DNA of 64,000 nt from contig NW_013546916.1 of NCBI RefSeq assembly GCF_000711695.1, positions 1 to 64,000 on the forward strand, written 5' to 3'. This document shows positions 32,893 to 45,120 of this stretch, piece after piece. The DNA comes from Tilletiaria anomala UBC 951 (taxonomy: Eukaryota; Basidiomycota; Exobasidiomycetes; Georgefischeriales; Tilletiariaceae). Each line of letters starts with the position of its first letter. Within the stretch, counting starts at the first letter, position 1. The notes beneath the pieces are model-generated. The model saw only the letters and a program-made list of their open reading frames with translations, searched no databases and had not been told where the DNA came from. The translations under genes and the position numbers were made by a program.

Positions 32893-35617
32893 TCAGCCAT
32901 GTACCTCGATGCCTCCTTGCGGTGCCTGCTGTTGCTGCGGATGTTCTCCCTCCTCGTGGCCTCCCCAGTCAACAACGTAATCCTCCGCACGCGCGAGCAC
33001 ACGCCTTGCGAGCGCATTGACCAGCTTGTAAACGATCAGCAATGCCCTAGCGATGCCAATGACGACAAGCGCAAACAGGATGATCGACGTGATCGCCGCT
33101 GCATCTCCACGTCCACCGCCGCCGTTACGCCGAGGGGAGCGCGTCATGCGTGCAAGACCGCGACCCATGCCGAGGTTCAGATGGAAAGGGCCAAAAATGG
33201 ATAGGCCAAAAGTCAGGTTGATGAAAGAGACCATACCGATTAGAGAGAAACCGAGAGAGACTGTGATGTAGCGGGAAGAACGGCCGTGAGAGCTGGAGCC
33301 TTGCCATTTTGAAGCAGAAACAAACGTGGCCACTCACATCGCAACAATAACTTGTCGACCCAAGCAGGCCTTCCAGTTGCTGAGCGCTTCTCTGCCTTCT
33401 TTTTCAGGGCCTCACCCTTTTGTTGCTTGCGTTTTCTCGCGGCGCGCTCCTTTGCTGACTCCGCTTCTCGTGTTGGACGTACCGCGCGCACAGCAGGGTC
33501 ATATTGCGCAGCGGTACGCACATCGTAGCGTTCATTTTCTTTTGATTCGACCCTTGTGCTTGCGCCTTCAAAAGCTGGCTGGGGGTCGGAATTCACCCCT
33601 GCTGCCGGCGCTGCTGCTCGGTCCTCCGCAGGCGCCTGACCGGGCCAAAAGCCGTCCGGACCATACTTCCAGTCGTGAACGAGCGCTTTCCACCAACCGC
33701 GTTGCTGCCCCGAATCCTGAGCCACAACAGCGTGCTCTCTCTGCTCTTTACCACCAAGGACGACTTGCCTGATGGCCTGCGTGCTTTCGCCGCTCACGAC
33801 GCTCCGCACAGCAGACTTCATGAGATCATACCAGCCAGCAGCGTCTGAATAACCGCCGTAGCCGAATGGCCCTGCGCCAGCGATGACCCAGCCTCCACCT
33901 GACCAAGAGTAGTGCGGATTGTACTGGTCAGCGTAGCCGTGTCCATCATCATCCTCAGTACCAAGCAGCCATTCGCCCCAGGTCTGCTCTTTTCTCTTGC
34001 CTGTAGCTTCACCAGCGCCAAGTACAGCGTTGCGGACGTCGTCATCGAACACTCCCCACCGTTCGATAGCTGTTCCTGCCGCCCAACCGACGCTCCAGAT
34101 AAGGCTCAAGAACAGGCTGATGCTCAGTAAGAAGAGCAGAGGGCGCGAGTTGGCCATGCCAACAAAGCGTGATTTGCGGAATCGGTACGGTGCACCGCAC
34201 TGGTCGCACGCGATTGCCGAGCTTGAGCGAGAAGAGAAGCGCCGCCAAGAGTCCAGGCAAGAAGAGTGAATGAACTACATCGTGAAGATCCTATAGCGTC
34301 AGCGGCTGTGCCTCACAAGAGCAGAACCGACCGTGCATGTACCTTCATTGTGCCTTTACACTTGCAAGGACTAATGAGTCGACCCATGTCTTTGCCTTTT
34401 TCATTCTTGGAGCCTGCACCTTCAAAACAGATTCGGCAGATGACTTGCTCTTGTTGTTCGCGAAGGAAATCAGCTTCTTCCTGCGCTCTTCGGCGTTCCT
34501 CCTCTGTGCGACTGGTGTCTTCATCCTCCACGTTGTTGGCTCTGGCTTCTCGAGTGCGCCTTTGCAGATGCTTCTCGGATGCTGCATCATATTTATTTTC
34601 AGGCGCCTGCTTTTGGTCCCCATGTTTACTCTCGCTAACTGCCAGCGGCCACGCAGAGGGCCCCACTGGCGCCCTTTTTCTCGTGAGGCGCCCGACAACT
34701 TCTCCGCTGTGCTCGATCCTCCACTCGTAGGCAGAATGATCGATCAAAAGCCGTTTGAGCCTACCCACGTCATCGACAGACCAATTGGCCGGAACATAGC
34801 CGAGCACTGGATGCCGATTCCAGGATGTACCCGAGAGGCTGCTGGATTCAGCGCGTGGAAAACTCAGTTCCGGAGGTGGCAGCGGCAGCTGCGGCGCCTC
34901 GCCAGTTGCTCTTTTGGCATCCGCATCCGACTCAGGCTCTTCCGCACTGTCTTTCGCAGTGAACAGTGTCGTGCCGAAACCTGGAGGGAAAAGCGTTCGA
35001 GTCCTACTGTAGCGGGATTCATTTGGTACCTCTGCGCCTGTAAGGACACACAAGAAGGGTGCGTCCTTTTGAGCTGGAGTAGGACTCTTCCCTGGGGTTC
35101 CTTGACCACGCTCTCGAAGCCAGTCGAGTCGCCATCGATGGCGATGACTCTCGATTTGCTCGTAAAAGCCTTTTTCACCAGTTTCGGTCGGGGCCGTCGG
35201 GTGAATGGACCCGTCTTGCGCTCTTTGCGGATTCTGGTGCTCCACGGTGTGCTCGCCACCGGTGTCGGTCTCTCCATCTGCGACGGTGTGCCAGCCGTAG
35301 GCCAGGGAAGCAGCGTTAGGTAGCTCTAGAAAAGGGTCTTCAGGGAGTTGCTGATCTGGGAGGCGCTTTGAAAGTGCTTCAGGCCCAGTCCAGCCTGGTT
35401 TGCTTGAGGAGCTGTGACGGCCCGCCTGTGGGGTTGCGAGGTTGTTGCGAGAGTCGCGATGCCGTAGGCCAGCGCCTCCGGATACAGACATTTCGGCCCT
35501 ATCATCGATGTGTGTCTCAAGGCTAACGAAAGTGCCTGGCAGGTCAGCTGCATTGGCTTCGTCGGCGCTGCTACGCAGCGAGTCGGTCGAAATGCGTATT
35601 GGGTATGACGAGGGCAT
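32893..35617 (-). CDS. RING-CH (MARCH/Doa10-type) membrane E3 ubiquitin ligase
   Basis: Three exons (35617-34343, 34274-33338, 33299-32893) give about 872 residues. The RING-CH domain spans about residues 394-462 and is split by the first intron: CRICFEG, SPCKCKGTMK, then FIHSSCLDSWRRF and CDQCGAPYRFRK. That is the C4HC3 order that defines the family. Immediately after come a hydrophobic segment (RPLLFLLSISLFLSLIWSVG) and, in the last exon, two more (YITVSLGFSLIGMVSFINLT; AAAITSIILFALVVIGIARA), so the ligase is anchored in a membrane, probably the ER or Golgi. The first 390 residues are low complexity and unlike any domain I know. A long basic, Lys/Glu-rich segment precedes the last helices. 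Doa10 itself carries its RING at the very N-terminus and has many more helices, so this is a different fungal RING-CH subfamily. The tail is Gln/Gly/His-rich. Confidence 0.88.
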
Positions 35618-36151
35618 CGTGACCTGAATGCTGCCGTTACTCGAAGTCTGCGTGTCTCACTTCCGAGCCGGTGCACCATTCAATTCATAAGGCAGGTGAC
35701 GGAGGCACCGGACGGGATTCAAGCTGATGATTGGTTAGTTGGTCCAAGTTCAAAGGAGGACGATCTATATAATTCAACCTCCAGGCTTGACCCAACGTGG
35801 AGTCCGCATTGAGGTTCGATTATTACGTTGCCGTGTTCCACGTGTCGTCAAGAGCGAGAGCTTAAGAAGTCGCCGACGAATTCGCCGAAATCATTGGTGC
35901 GATCAATTAACCCACGTCAAACGAAGTATAAACTAAATCCCGATTTTACGGTCCATATACTACCCTGTCTCCAACGTCCAAGGACGGGTTAAACATCACG
36001 CAGGCAATCACTCACATAATGCACAACACAGAAGAGTGAGATCAGAAGATTCGATTCAAATCGTTTCGATTGAGCACAGAACCGGCTGCTCGATGACAGT
36101 TGGCCACGGGTTTCCAAGCCGCCAAGCAGGTCATCCTCAAGCCGGCAGAGC
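35618..36151. promoter_or_regulatory. Divergent RING-CH / DHX35 upstream region
   Basis: 534 bp with a TATATAA element at 35765-35771 and CACGTG at 35839-35844. The TATA lies about 148 bp from the RING-CH start and 385 bp from the DHX35 start. Confidence 0.4.
35765..35771 (+). promoter_or_regulatory. TATATAA element
   Basis: TATATAA in the divergent RING-CH/DHX35 region. It reads as TTATATA on the other strand, so it could serve either gene; it is nearer to the RING-CH start. Confidence 0.35.
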
Positions 36152-38730
36152 ATGGCTCATTTCTGGAAACCTGGCACAGCACGGCCAGGTAAGTCTTATA
36201 TACCCCATTCTCGGAAACCAAGAAAGACAGCGCTAAAACATGTTCAATTTCGGATACATGAATGGACAGGGTCTTCGATTGACCGCAGTACCGAGACCGA
36301 GTCAACAATTGATCCTGGCGCCGTACAAAATGCTTTGCGAGGCCAAACCAGCATTCAAGCACAACGGGAGAGTCTGCCGATCTTTGCGCATCGCTCCGAG
36401 CTGCTTTACACGATTGAGAAACACCCAGTCGTGATCGTGATGGGGCAGACTGGCTCCGGAAAGACCACTCAGCTTCCTCAGTACCTGCTTGAGGCTGGCT
36501 GGGCCGGCAGTGGAGCCATTGCTGGCGCGCCGAAGTGTATCGCCTGTACACAACCACGGCGCATCAGTGCGATCAGTATTGCGAATCGTGTGGCGCAAGA
36601 AGTGGGAAGTGTGCTAGGCGATGAAGTGGGATACACGGTGCGATTTGAGGATCTTAGTCATCCTACACGAACAAAGATCAGGTACATGACGGACGGCATG
36701 CTTTTCAGAGAATGCATGCGTGACCCGCTGTTGAGCAGGTACAGCGTGATCATGGTGGATGAGGCTCACGAGAGGGGCGCATATACGGACCTGTTACTTG
36801 GACTGCTCAAAAAGTGAGTAAGGCTTTAGGCGCCCTGAAGCTTTGGCGCTTACTGTCTTTGTATTGCACAGGATCCGGCGGAAAAGGCCCGAGCTGCGCC
36901 TGATCATCTCGTCCGCAACCTTGGAAGCACAGATGCTGCTGGACTTCTTCAGCGAAAATGATACTTCCTCTGATCCATCCACGAACTTTAACGGAAAGAA
37001 GCGCAAGCGCCAATTCAGCGACGATCCAGAGCCTGCGGAAAACCATGCGCAGCCAGAAGCGTGCATTATCTCGCTTGAAGGGCGTTCGTATCCTGTTGAC
37101 GTGGCATATATGGACAATGCGCCAGAGGACTATGTCCGCGCTGCCGTCACTACGGTATGGGACATTCACAGGCAAGAAAGCATGCCCGGTGATATTATGG
37201 TCTTTTTGACTGGGCGCGAGGAGATCGACACTTTCCTGCAAATGCTAGCGGATCAATGTCTCACCCTGTCTAGGGAAGCCGATTCCATGACGCTATTGCC
37301 GCTTCATGCCGGACTGACCCTTGATGAACAAGCCGCTGTTTTTGCTCCGGCTAGGCAAGGAAAAAGAAAGATCATTGCAGCAACGAATATTGCGGAAGCG
37401 AGCGTCACGATTGACGGTGTAAAATTTGTGGTCGACTGCGGTTTCGTCAAGGTAAATGCGTGTGACACCTGGTCCTTGGGAAAAAAGGGGGCGGATGGCA
37501 GCTGAAAATATGTTTCCCATATGCAAACACAGGTTCGAAATTTCAATCCGCGGACTGGAATGGATGTTTTGGCTGTAGTATCAGAAAGCCAAGCTTCGGC
37601 CACACAACGAGCCGGTCGAGCCGGCCGCACTTCGCCAGGCAAATGCTTCCGGCTTTTTCCCGAATCCGTTTTCAAGTCGTTGCCTGTACAAACATTACCG
37701 GAGCTGGCGCGCACGGACTTATCCCTACCTGTGCTGCAGCTCAAGGCACTGGGGGTCGACAATCTTGCGCGCTTCGAATGGCTCCCTCCGCCTCCACCGA
37801 CAGCCATGCTTATTCGTGCGCTTGACTATCTCGCTGCACTCGGCGCGCTTGACGAATTCGGTCGGCTCACCAAGCCACTCGGCGAGCAGATTGCTGAAAT
37901 GCCAATGGAGCCCAGTCTAGCGAAAGTGATGCTCGAGTCCGCGAAGTATCGTTGCGGCAAGGAGGTCCTCACAATCGCCGCTATGACCAGCGTCACCTCG
38001 CCCTTCATCATTCCGGATGAAGGACGCTCGCGAGCAGGCGCGGAGGGCGAACTGGAACGCCGAAAATTCGTTGCAGAGGAAGGCGACCACCTGACGCTGC
38101 TCAACGTATACAATGCATTTGTCAACCCTCGCGTTGGCAAGCAATCTGCAAAGTGGTGCAGTTCGCATCGGCTCAACTTTAAAGCACTCAGTCGAGCGGT
38201 GTCTATTCGTGGCCAGCTTGAAAAGTATATGAAGAGATTCAAGTTGCCGCTCGAAAGCTGTGGGGGCGACCACACGCTTATACGCAAATGCCTCGTGTCC
38301 GGCCTGTTTCGCAATGCAGCCAAGATGCAGCCGGACGGTAGCTATCGCAGCTCGAGGGAGCAGGCGGTAAGTCGATAAGCAATGAAGCTGTGTATGCCTC
38401 TTTTTGACACCAATCTCGGAGCAGGTCCTGCATGCGCACCCGTCATCCGTACTTTTCAACCGTAATCCGTCGACCAAATGGGTCATTTACAACGAGGTGG
38501 TGGAGACGAGCAAGCGCTTCATGCGCGACCTTACAGTGATAGACGAGGTAAGTCAAGGTTTCTGAGTACTTGCAGCAATGTTCCTCAATCATTTTACTTG
38601 ATTGCATACAGGACTGGCTGCTGGAGCTAGCGTGAGTTCGATGACGCTGTATAGCCTTTCGTTGCTGACTGAAGTTCACCCATACAGACCACATTACTAT
38701 GAAGTCAAAGATAAACGAGGGCGCCATTGA
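36152..38730 (+). CDS. DHX35: DEAH-box RNA helicase, DHX35 orthologue
   Basis: Seven exons (36152-36188, 36270-36813, 36872-37451, 37533-38366, 38425-38547, 38612-38631, 38688-38730) give about 726 residues, close to human DHX35. The start MAHFWKPGTARPG matches the diagnostic FW(K/R)PGT opening of DHX35. Helicase motifs in order: I GQTGSGKTTQLPQY, Ia TQPRRISA, II DEAH, III SSATLEA, IV FLTGREEI, V ATNIAEASVTIDG, VI QRAGRAGRTSPG. Winged-helix, ratchet and OB-fold regions follow (YNAFVNPRVGKQSAKWC; VLHAHPSSVLFNRNP). The end APHYYEVKDKRGRH is family-typical. DHX35 proteins associate with late spliceosomes (C complex); the exact role is not settled. The first intron (81 nt) is a multiple of three and free of stops. 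Exon 6 is only 20 nt. Nothing suggests loss of function. Confidence 0.94.
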
Positions 38731-39202
38731 CAAGTCATAAACGCCCCACCGCGGACACCTATTGTAACATTTATAGCAAACAGCACATGATCTTGGGACC
38801 ATGTTGAATGGGCCATCGCTCATGGGTGGAACTGAATTTCCAGTCTTGCACGCTCTATTCACATACACCGAAGTTTGATTGTTTTGGAGAAATAAATGTA
38901 TAATATTGTAGCAAAGTGTAGTTGTTGTTGTAACAGGTATAAGTGACAGGCATAAAGCACTTCAATGCAAGCTAGCAATATAGACCTTGGGAATCGCCGA
39001 ACCCCTGCTCACCTGCAGACATCCAACCAAATAACACCTGGGGTGAGCCCAATGGCCGCGCACGTTCAGGTAAAAGGGAGCGGGGGAAACGAAGGTGATG
39101 AGTTGTAATAAGGAAAGGGTGTACCGAGAGGCAACCTTAGCGGCATTTCGCGAACTTGTTTGAAGAATACAAATAGTACTACTAAAGCGAAGTATGCATC
39201 GT
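38731..39202. other. DHX35 3' region and tRNA upstream
   Basis: AT-richer than its surroundings. Contains AATAAA at 38891-38896, about 160 nt after the DHX35 stop, a plausible polyadenylation signal. No ORF of interest. Confidence 0.4.
38891..38896 (+). other. Candidate polyadenylation signal of DHX35
   Basis: AATAAA about 160 nt downstream of the DHX35 stop in AT-rich sequence. Fungal signals are loose, so this is tentative. Confidence 0.35.
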
Positions 39203-39304
39203 GCCTACATTGTATAGTGGTCATTATGCCTGCTTTGGGTTCTTGTGTTTAAACACCTAACACTCGATTGCAGGAGGTCCTCGGTTCGAATCCGAGTGTA
39301 GGCC
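39203..39304 (+). tRNA. tRNA-Pro, anticodon TGG, with intron
   Basis: Complete cloverleaf. Acceptor stem GCCTACA/TGTAGGC pairs perfectly, with discriminator C. The D arm contains AGTGGTC; the anticodon stem CCTGC/GCAGG encloses loop TTTGGG-T with anticodon TGG at 39236-39238. The T arm is CTCGG TTCGAAT CCGAG and contains the B-box GGTTCGAATCC. A 29-nt intron (39240-39268) sits at the canonical place between positions 37 and 38. The Pro identity is supported by the loop TTTGGGT and by the G10-T25 D-stem pattern, as in yeast tRNA-Pro. A run of six T at 39309-39314 is the Pol III terminator. Confidence 0.95.
39245..39256 (+). repeat. Perfect palindrome inside the tRNA-Pro intron
   Basis: GTGTTTAAACAC, a 12-bp perfect palindrome making up nearly half of the 29-nt intron. 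In RNA it could form a short stem or promote dimers; its role, if any, is unknown. Confidence 0.7.
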
Positions 39305-39308
39305 GATC

Positions 39309-39314
39309 TTTTTT
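39309..39314 (+). terminator. Pol III terminator of tRNA-Pro
   Basis: TTTTTT five bases after the mature tRNA end. Confidence 0.85.
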
Positions 39315-39588
39315 ACTCAATTTCGCCTGAGTGCCTAATTTTTTTTCATTGGAGGGTGTTTAATTTCCATTTATATCGCCGGTTGTCACGTCAACGGTTA
39401 TCCTTTTTGAACAGGCTGGCACCAATCGACTGTAAATTGGTTGAGAACACGGCTCTCACTGCAGGACGCTTGGTTCCATGGAGATGGCACGTGTCATGCA
39501 CAAGGCTTGGTATGAACTTTCCACGCAACAGAATGTCTCACTAACCAGGCGCAGGGAACCAGTCTTGTTGTGTCATTGGACATGTTCT

Positions 39589-42500
39589 TTAACACACGAT
39601 GTCCTCCAACAGCGCACTCTCGTACGCTGAAGGAAAGTGCTCCGCAAACATCTTGGGATGCAAGTCTGGCATGCTGAAGAATGCAAGAGGACTTGTGATC
39701 GAGTAAATATCTTTACCGCTGATCCAGATACTCTTGCCAGCAGGGACAAGTACGCCACCGCTGGCAGCTTCGCTCTTTATCGTCGCGCTGTCCAATGCTT
39801 GCCTCCGCGCCGCAAGCTGGTGCAGGGGTGCAGATGCCCGTTGTTGCGGGCCAATCCAAGGTGACGGTGGGACCGTAGACTGCTTGGAAGCGACAGTTGC
39901 CGCACGCTGCTTCACCGCAGCGTACAGATCGGCCTCTACATCACATCGAAGCCTCCACATTTGCCGTTCAATGCGCTCTTTCCGGTCGAGCATAACAGCA
40001 TCTGGCTCCTTTGTCCGCTGAATTGCTTTCCAGTCCCACCAACTCTTTGTCACATGCACACGTGCGTCGTCACTGCCTTCCGTAGCTAATTCGTGCCTCC
40101 GACGTAGCCGACAAAGCGCGCCCAAGACGCGCCGAAGCTCGCGTGCTTGCCCGTGACCGCAGCGAGGGATGATGTCTGCGCCAAGGACAACGGAAAGGAC
40201 AAGCGGAATGCGCCCCATCGCCGCCCTTTCTGATAAGGATGCACTCGCAGTCGCCGGATGGGCGAATGTGATGGCTCGAATTTTGCGTCCAACAGGAAGA
40301 CCGCAGTCTGGCTTAATCACCCAGCGCCCACCGTTGTGTGCCTCGTTGTCTCTGACCGTGTATTGACCAATCAAGAGGGCTACTGCACTGGCAATTGCAC
40401 CGCCCAGGGAGTGTCCGGTCAAAACGAGGCCATATTCGTTCTCCTCTGCTAACGCTTGATTCAGGGTGCTGAGTAGCTTCGAGTCCTTTCTGACAAGCCG
40501 TTGCGCCGCTCGCCAAACACCAGCGTGGCACTTCATCTCGTGTGGAGCGTTCTTGTCCTGCAAGGGCGGCAGCTCGACGTCCTCCAACTGTATATCGAGG
40601 TCGACAATGATGTCTTGGAAACTTTGGGTGCCGCGAATTGCAACGATTACCACCTTGCGTATCTGGTCCTTGATGACGTAAAATGTCGGACTGTACGCTG
40701 CTTCGCTGTCCAGCGTCTGAATGTCAGCGTGCAAGACATCGTCTGGATTGAGGCGGGAGAGGTAGGCAAAGGTCTGCCGCGAGAAGCGCTCGCCAGATGG
40801 GGTAAACGTCTCTGGCAAGTCGACGATGTGGACGTGAAGGCCATACGCAGAAATTGCCATTGTCGATGCCCATTTAACACTTTTTATGATGTCGCAGGGG
40901 CCATCTTCCCAGAGCCCGCGGTCCCGTGAGAGCCTGCAGTCCCGTGGGTTGCTTCGACGCGTTTCAGGGAAGTAGCCGAAGTTCTCCCGTGAAGTCGTCC
41001 GACGGGGACGGACTCTGGGAGTCTTGGTGAATTGGAGAATATCGTCATCCTGATTTGTGACGATCATTTCCTCTTCGCTCCCCTCGTCATCGGACGAGTC
41101 CGCTTCTGCCACCCCATGCTCTCGTCGCCAGCCATCCAGCTTTTCCAGACCGGCTCCCTCTCGGTGGTACCGCTCACGGGTCACGTCGTGGATGCAGTAG
41201 AGCTCGAAGAGGGAGCGCAAGACCTGCCACTGTGTGAGCCCGCGCCGCTGGCGCCGACCGATTTTGGATAGCCAAGTCCTGGCAGCCGCGTGAACAGGTT
41301 CTACTAACATCTCATGATCTTCCAGTACCACCAACGACCATTCTCGCACGATAAGGTGATAAGCCTCAATGATGCAGCGGCTCAGCACTGTGCGCCCCGT
41401 CAAGTTGAGTGCCGTCCAGTGCAAGAACCAAAGCGCGAGACACGCTTGTTCCCAGATCTGCATGGCAAGATCGATGAAATGTGCCGTGATGAAGACGACG
41501 AAGCCGAAAGCGTAGCCGATGATGCCAAGAATTATACCAACCTGCGCTGTGGCAGGCGGAGTATGCTGAGGATGTAGCGCTCGAGCTGCAAATGAGGTCC
41601 AGGTCCCAAGGCCAAGGTCGCCAATGAAGAACCAGAGCAAGAACGAGCGCCCATATCCCGGTGGCCGTGCTACGATTTCGGATGCATCTTCGCTCATGTG
41701 TGAATTCATTCGGCAATTGGGATTCTTCCGATGCGTAATACTGACCACACGGCGCGAATCTGGCATGCGCTCATGTTGGATTGAGGTGTAGGATGGAGTC
41801 GCGTCGGCCAGTAGGGCAGTCGGAGTCATGCGTGCGTTGTGCTGCTTCTTTCGTTTGGAGGGAGTTGGAGAGTGATCCTCGACGACTTCTAGCGCGGTAG
41901 GCACCAAGCGAGGGCTCCAAGGAGACGCGAACCTGGAACTCGTCATGGCCAGGTGCAGTTGGAGCTTGGGGTATCCTTTAAGGGGCGATAGCGCGTCCCG
42001 TACCCATGGGGACGGAGGAAGGCTCAGATGCGTAGGGCCAAGTTGCGGTGTAGGAGGCATCGTGCCCGGCCGACTGAATGCGTTCAACTGTGACTTGGGT
42101 GGAAGATCGTCTTGCAACAGGAAAGGCGAAAAGGGAGAACCGGGGCTGGAGAGCTGCACGGGGATGAGCTTGGGTGCTTTGGGGATATCCCGCGCAGAAC
42201 GCGTCGAGCGCGTTGATTCTCGACTCGTGGCGCGGACAATGGGCGACTGCGGACAAGGCAGTGGGTTGCGGAGGGCATCGATAAATTCGTGTTGCAAGTC
42301 GACGCTACTGGACTGCCTTCGCCGTTCCATGTTGCTCATGCGGCCAGCTTCCAAGGGCTGCTGCTCGTATACTATGTCCAAAGGCATCTCCGGGATTGTG
42401 AGAGAGGCTTTGCGACTCATCCCAGCTGATCCCCCTCGCTCTCGTAACACTGGTGACGATCGAGTGGCGAAGATGTCATCTTCTAAGATCGAGCCCGGCG

Positions 42501-44578
42501 CGTTCTGCATCGGTGTTGTGGCAAAAGGAGCGGCCACAAGACTTGTTGGAGCTCCATTTGCGAGGTCCTCGTCCGCAAAATCCGCAGGTTCCAGCTTCTC
42601 TGGGTAGGTATGTCGTCGACGAAACATGAATGGACTGTGCGGCCGACCGGTGGCTCTGGCGGCCTGCTTTGCGGCCTTGTCGGCCGCGTGGGCGGCTCTC
42701 ACAAAGTTCGTCAGCGCTGTCAGCATGCCGACCTTGTGCGCGGGGCGATTTCGCGCGCGTAGACGATCTAACTGCTTGCGCTTGGCATCAAGCTCCCGCG
42801 CACGATGTATACCCAAAATACCTGCCAGGCAATTTCGATCAACTTGCTTGCTACGAGAGTCGGGTACGCATGGGCGTTACAGTAAACTCACCTTCAAACG
42901 CTCTCGGATCATTAGAGGCGTCGTCCAACAGCGGGGGTGGCAAGAGCAGAGCACCTTCTTCGTATCCATCACCTGGCCTCGCACGCCAAGCATATCCACC
43001 GAGCCACGCACCGGGCATCCCGACTGGACTCGGCGGTGCATCGGGTAGCGGATTACTCTCTGACGCCGGAAACGCTGACCCGGGCCCGAATACCCTCGGA
43101 GCCTTGCTACCAGGGGATGTAGCTCGCAGATTCAGCGTCTCACCCGGCGATCGACGCAACCCATGCGCCGGAAAAGCGGTTGCCGGAGGGGTTGACCCGA
43201 CATCGAGAGAGAATGGATCAGCATCGCCTCTGAAGAGGTAAGATTTCGGACCTGACAGGTCGGTTTGAGGTTCGCCAGGCTGTTTTGACGGAGACCGACT
43301 CATCTGGAAGCTTGGCAAGCTCCTTTTAGTCCCGACGCGAACGAATGCGTTGCCTTCTTCGTCCTTTTCTTCACATTCTCGCTGGGGATCCGCAAATGGC
43401 ATGAGGCTCTCTCTCAAGGTGTTGGTAAACCATCTGCGTTCCTTGCGAGAAGCGATTGTTTTGTCACCACCTGCCGCATTTGCGTCTGTGGCACTACCTT
43501 GCTTTCCGGGCATGTTGAGCTTGGGTCTGAAAGCTTTTGCTCCACGAGCATGCAGCCAAGTGAGCTGCTCGCCCCAATTTCCTGCAAATTTTTCCGTTGG
43601 CCAATACCCTTCTTCGTCTGACTTCGCGCCTCCAGTGATCAGCGCTTTCGCAGCGCTATATATGATAGAAATGAGCCCGTTCGGAGGAGGGGCACTGATT
43701 GCATCGTCGTCGCCGAATGCACTGCTGGGTCTCCGAGCGCTGCTCAGGGAAGAGACTCTGCCGGATGCATCTGTGCCGAGCAGCAAGGCTGAAAAGGCTT
43801 CAAGAGCACTGCCGTTGCTCACAGGCTTTTGACAGGCCGTTGGACCACGTCTAGATGGATTTTGCTTCAAGAAGAGTGGTGGTGGCGGCGGGGCACCCGA
43901 GCCCTCTGACAAGTCTTCATTTGACGAATCAGCAGAGGCAAAAATGACATTGTGAGGCCCTTCCTGCTCGGACTCCGCTGCGCATTTCCGCCTATCCTGA
44001 TTCATTTGAAAGGGTTCTATTGAACCCCTCGTCGTCGGGGTTACCGATGGGTCGTCCCCATGGCCATGAAGAGGGTACAACGCACCAGTTCTCGACAATA
44101 TGGCGGATGTCGTGATGAACCTGACGCCTCCTGCAGGGATCGTTCCGCTTCCCAATGACGAATGAGTAGAGTGATGGCGATCTATAGACGGATCTCTTTT
44201 GATCGCACGCACAGGAGCAAATGCAGGTGGTGAGAGTCCTTGGCTCGGGGGAGAGATAGAAAAGGGAATGTTGGTCGATGACTTTTTGGTCAACGCTGAT
44301 GCCTGGGGCATCGTGATCAGCAGGCTTGTCGAATCTTTCGCCCTAGATTGATTCTGGGGGCTACCAGCGTCATTCTCCTTGACGGAGAGTTCGAGATGAT
44401 CCTCGCTTGGCTCGGGTAGAGCTGTAAGTGTTAAAGGTGTGATCGCCTCATCAAGGAGCGGCACATCAAGCTTGTCGCTGCTAAGATTTTGGGACCACTG
44501 TGTTTGATGAGAGGGATGTGACGTCGGCGGTAGAGACAAGGGTGAGAGTGCCAAGTCCAATTCCGAGATTGACGACAT
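39589..44578 (-). CDS. Class 3 lipase of sn-1-specific diacylglycerol lipase type, very long
   Basis: Two exons (44578-42892, 42821-39589) give about 1639 residues. The alpha/beta-hydrolase core lies in the last third: KVVIVAIRGTQSFQDIIVDL (oxyanion region), the nucleophile elbow LVLTGHSLGGAIASAVAL (Ser near residue 1366), and RKIRAITFAHPATASASLSE. Before it are hydrophobic helices around SFLLWFFIGDLGLGTW and VGIILGIIGYAFGFVVFITA, so the enzyme is probably membrane-associated. DAG lipases release a fatty acid from the sn-1 position of diacylglycerol; related fungal lipases act in lipid turnover. The first 560 residues, encoded almost wholly by exon 1, are Ser/Pro-rich and seem disordered, with many S-P sites that could be phosphorylated. 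Two basic patches (RARELDAKRKQLDRLRARN; RPHSPFMFRRRHTY) follow. Catalytic Asp and His positions are not certain by eye. Confidence 0.85.
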
Positions 44579-45120
44579 TCTGACCGCTGTTGATCACGCG
44601 GGGCGAATGACCACTACGGCTGCGAGCAAGCCATCCGCCACAGCCATCACTTCCCGTCCACCCGTTTAGCTCCCTTTCGGCCCACCACAATTTCTTAACA
44701 TCGCATGAGAGCGACCTTCATGAGCTCATCACAGCGAATCCGTTGCGTTGTCCGGTATAGCACTGCAAAATCGCCTCTAAAGTCCTATCTAGTCTTGAAC
44801 AAAGTCTGTGCAAGTAGCTTAGCCAACACACGAGTTGTTATCCTCTGTATTATGTCATTTTACCCGAGTGAATCTGAGTGACGATCGGTGTCACGGACTT
44901 CCGGCCCGGCAATGGCGGAACCCACACAGTCCTCAGCATCAGCGTTAAAGGGAATCTATCGAATGCTTCGAGATTTTGGAGATGCTCTTCATATGATGGC
45001 ATCGAATTGACATGCGCCAGGGCTATAGTTTTACAGTCTGGCGGTTTGGATGGTTTTCGCGGGCAGAAGATGCAGTATGCACATCGCGGATAAGCGGCTC
45101 ACTTCGTCTACCCCGCGAAG
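44579..45120. promoter_or_regulatory. Divergent lipase / acidic-protein upstream region
   Basis: 542 bp between head-to-head starts; no element recognised and no ORF with similarity. Confidence 0.35.

Noticed and set aside
22945-35844. CACGTG as a strong regulatory signature
   Set aside because: Number of copies in the window is not above chance for a 6-bp palindrome, so it is reported only as a weak link for the phosphate-related genes.
42630-43241. 203-codon plus-strand ORF opposite the lipase exon junction
   Set aside because: Crosses the lipase intron and both exons; composition is that of an antisense shadow.
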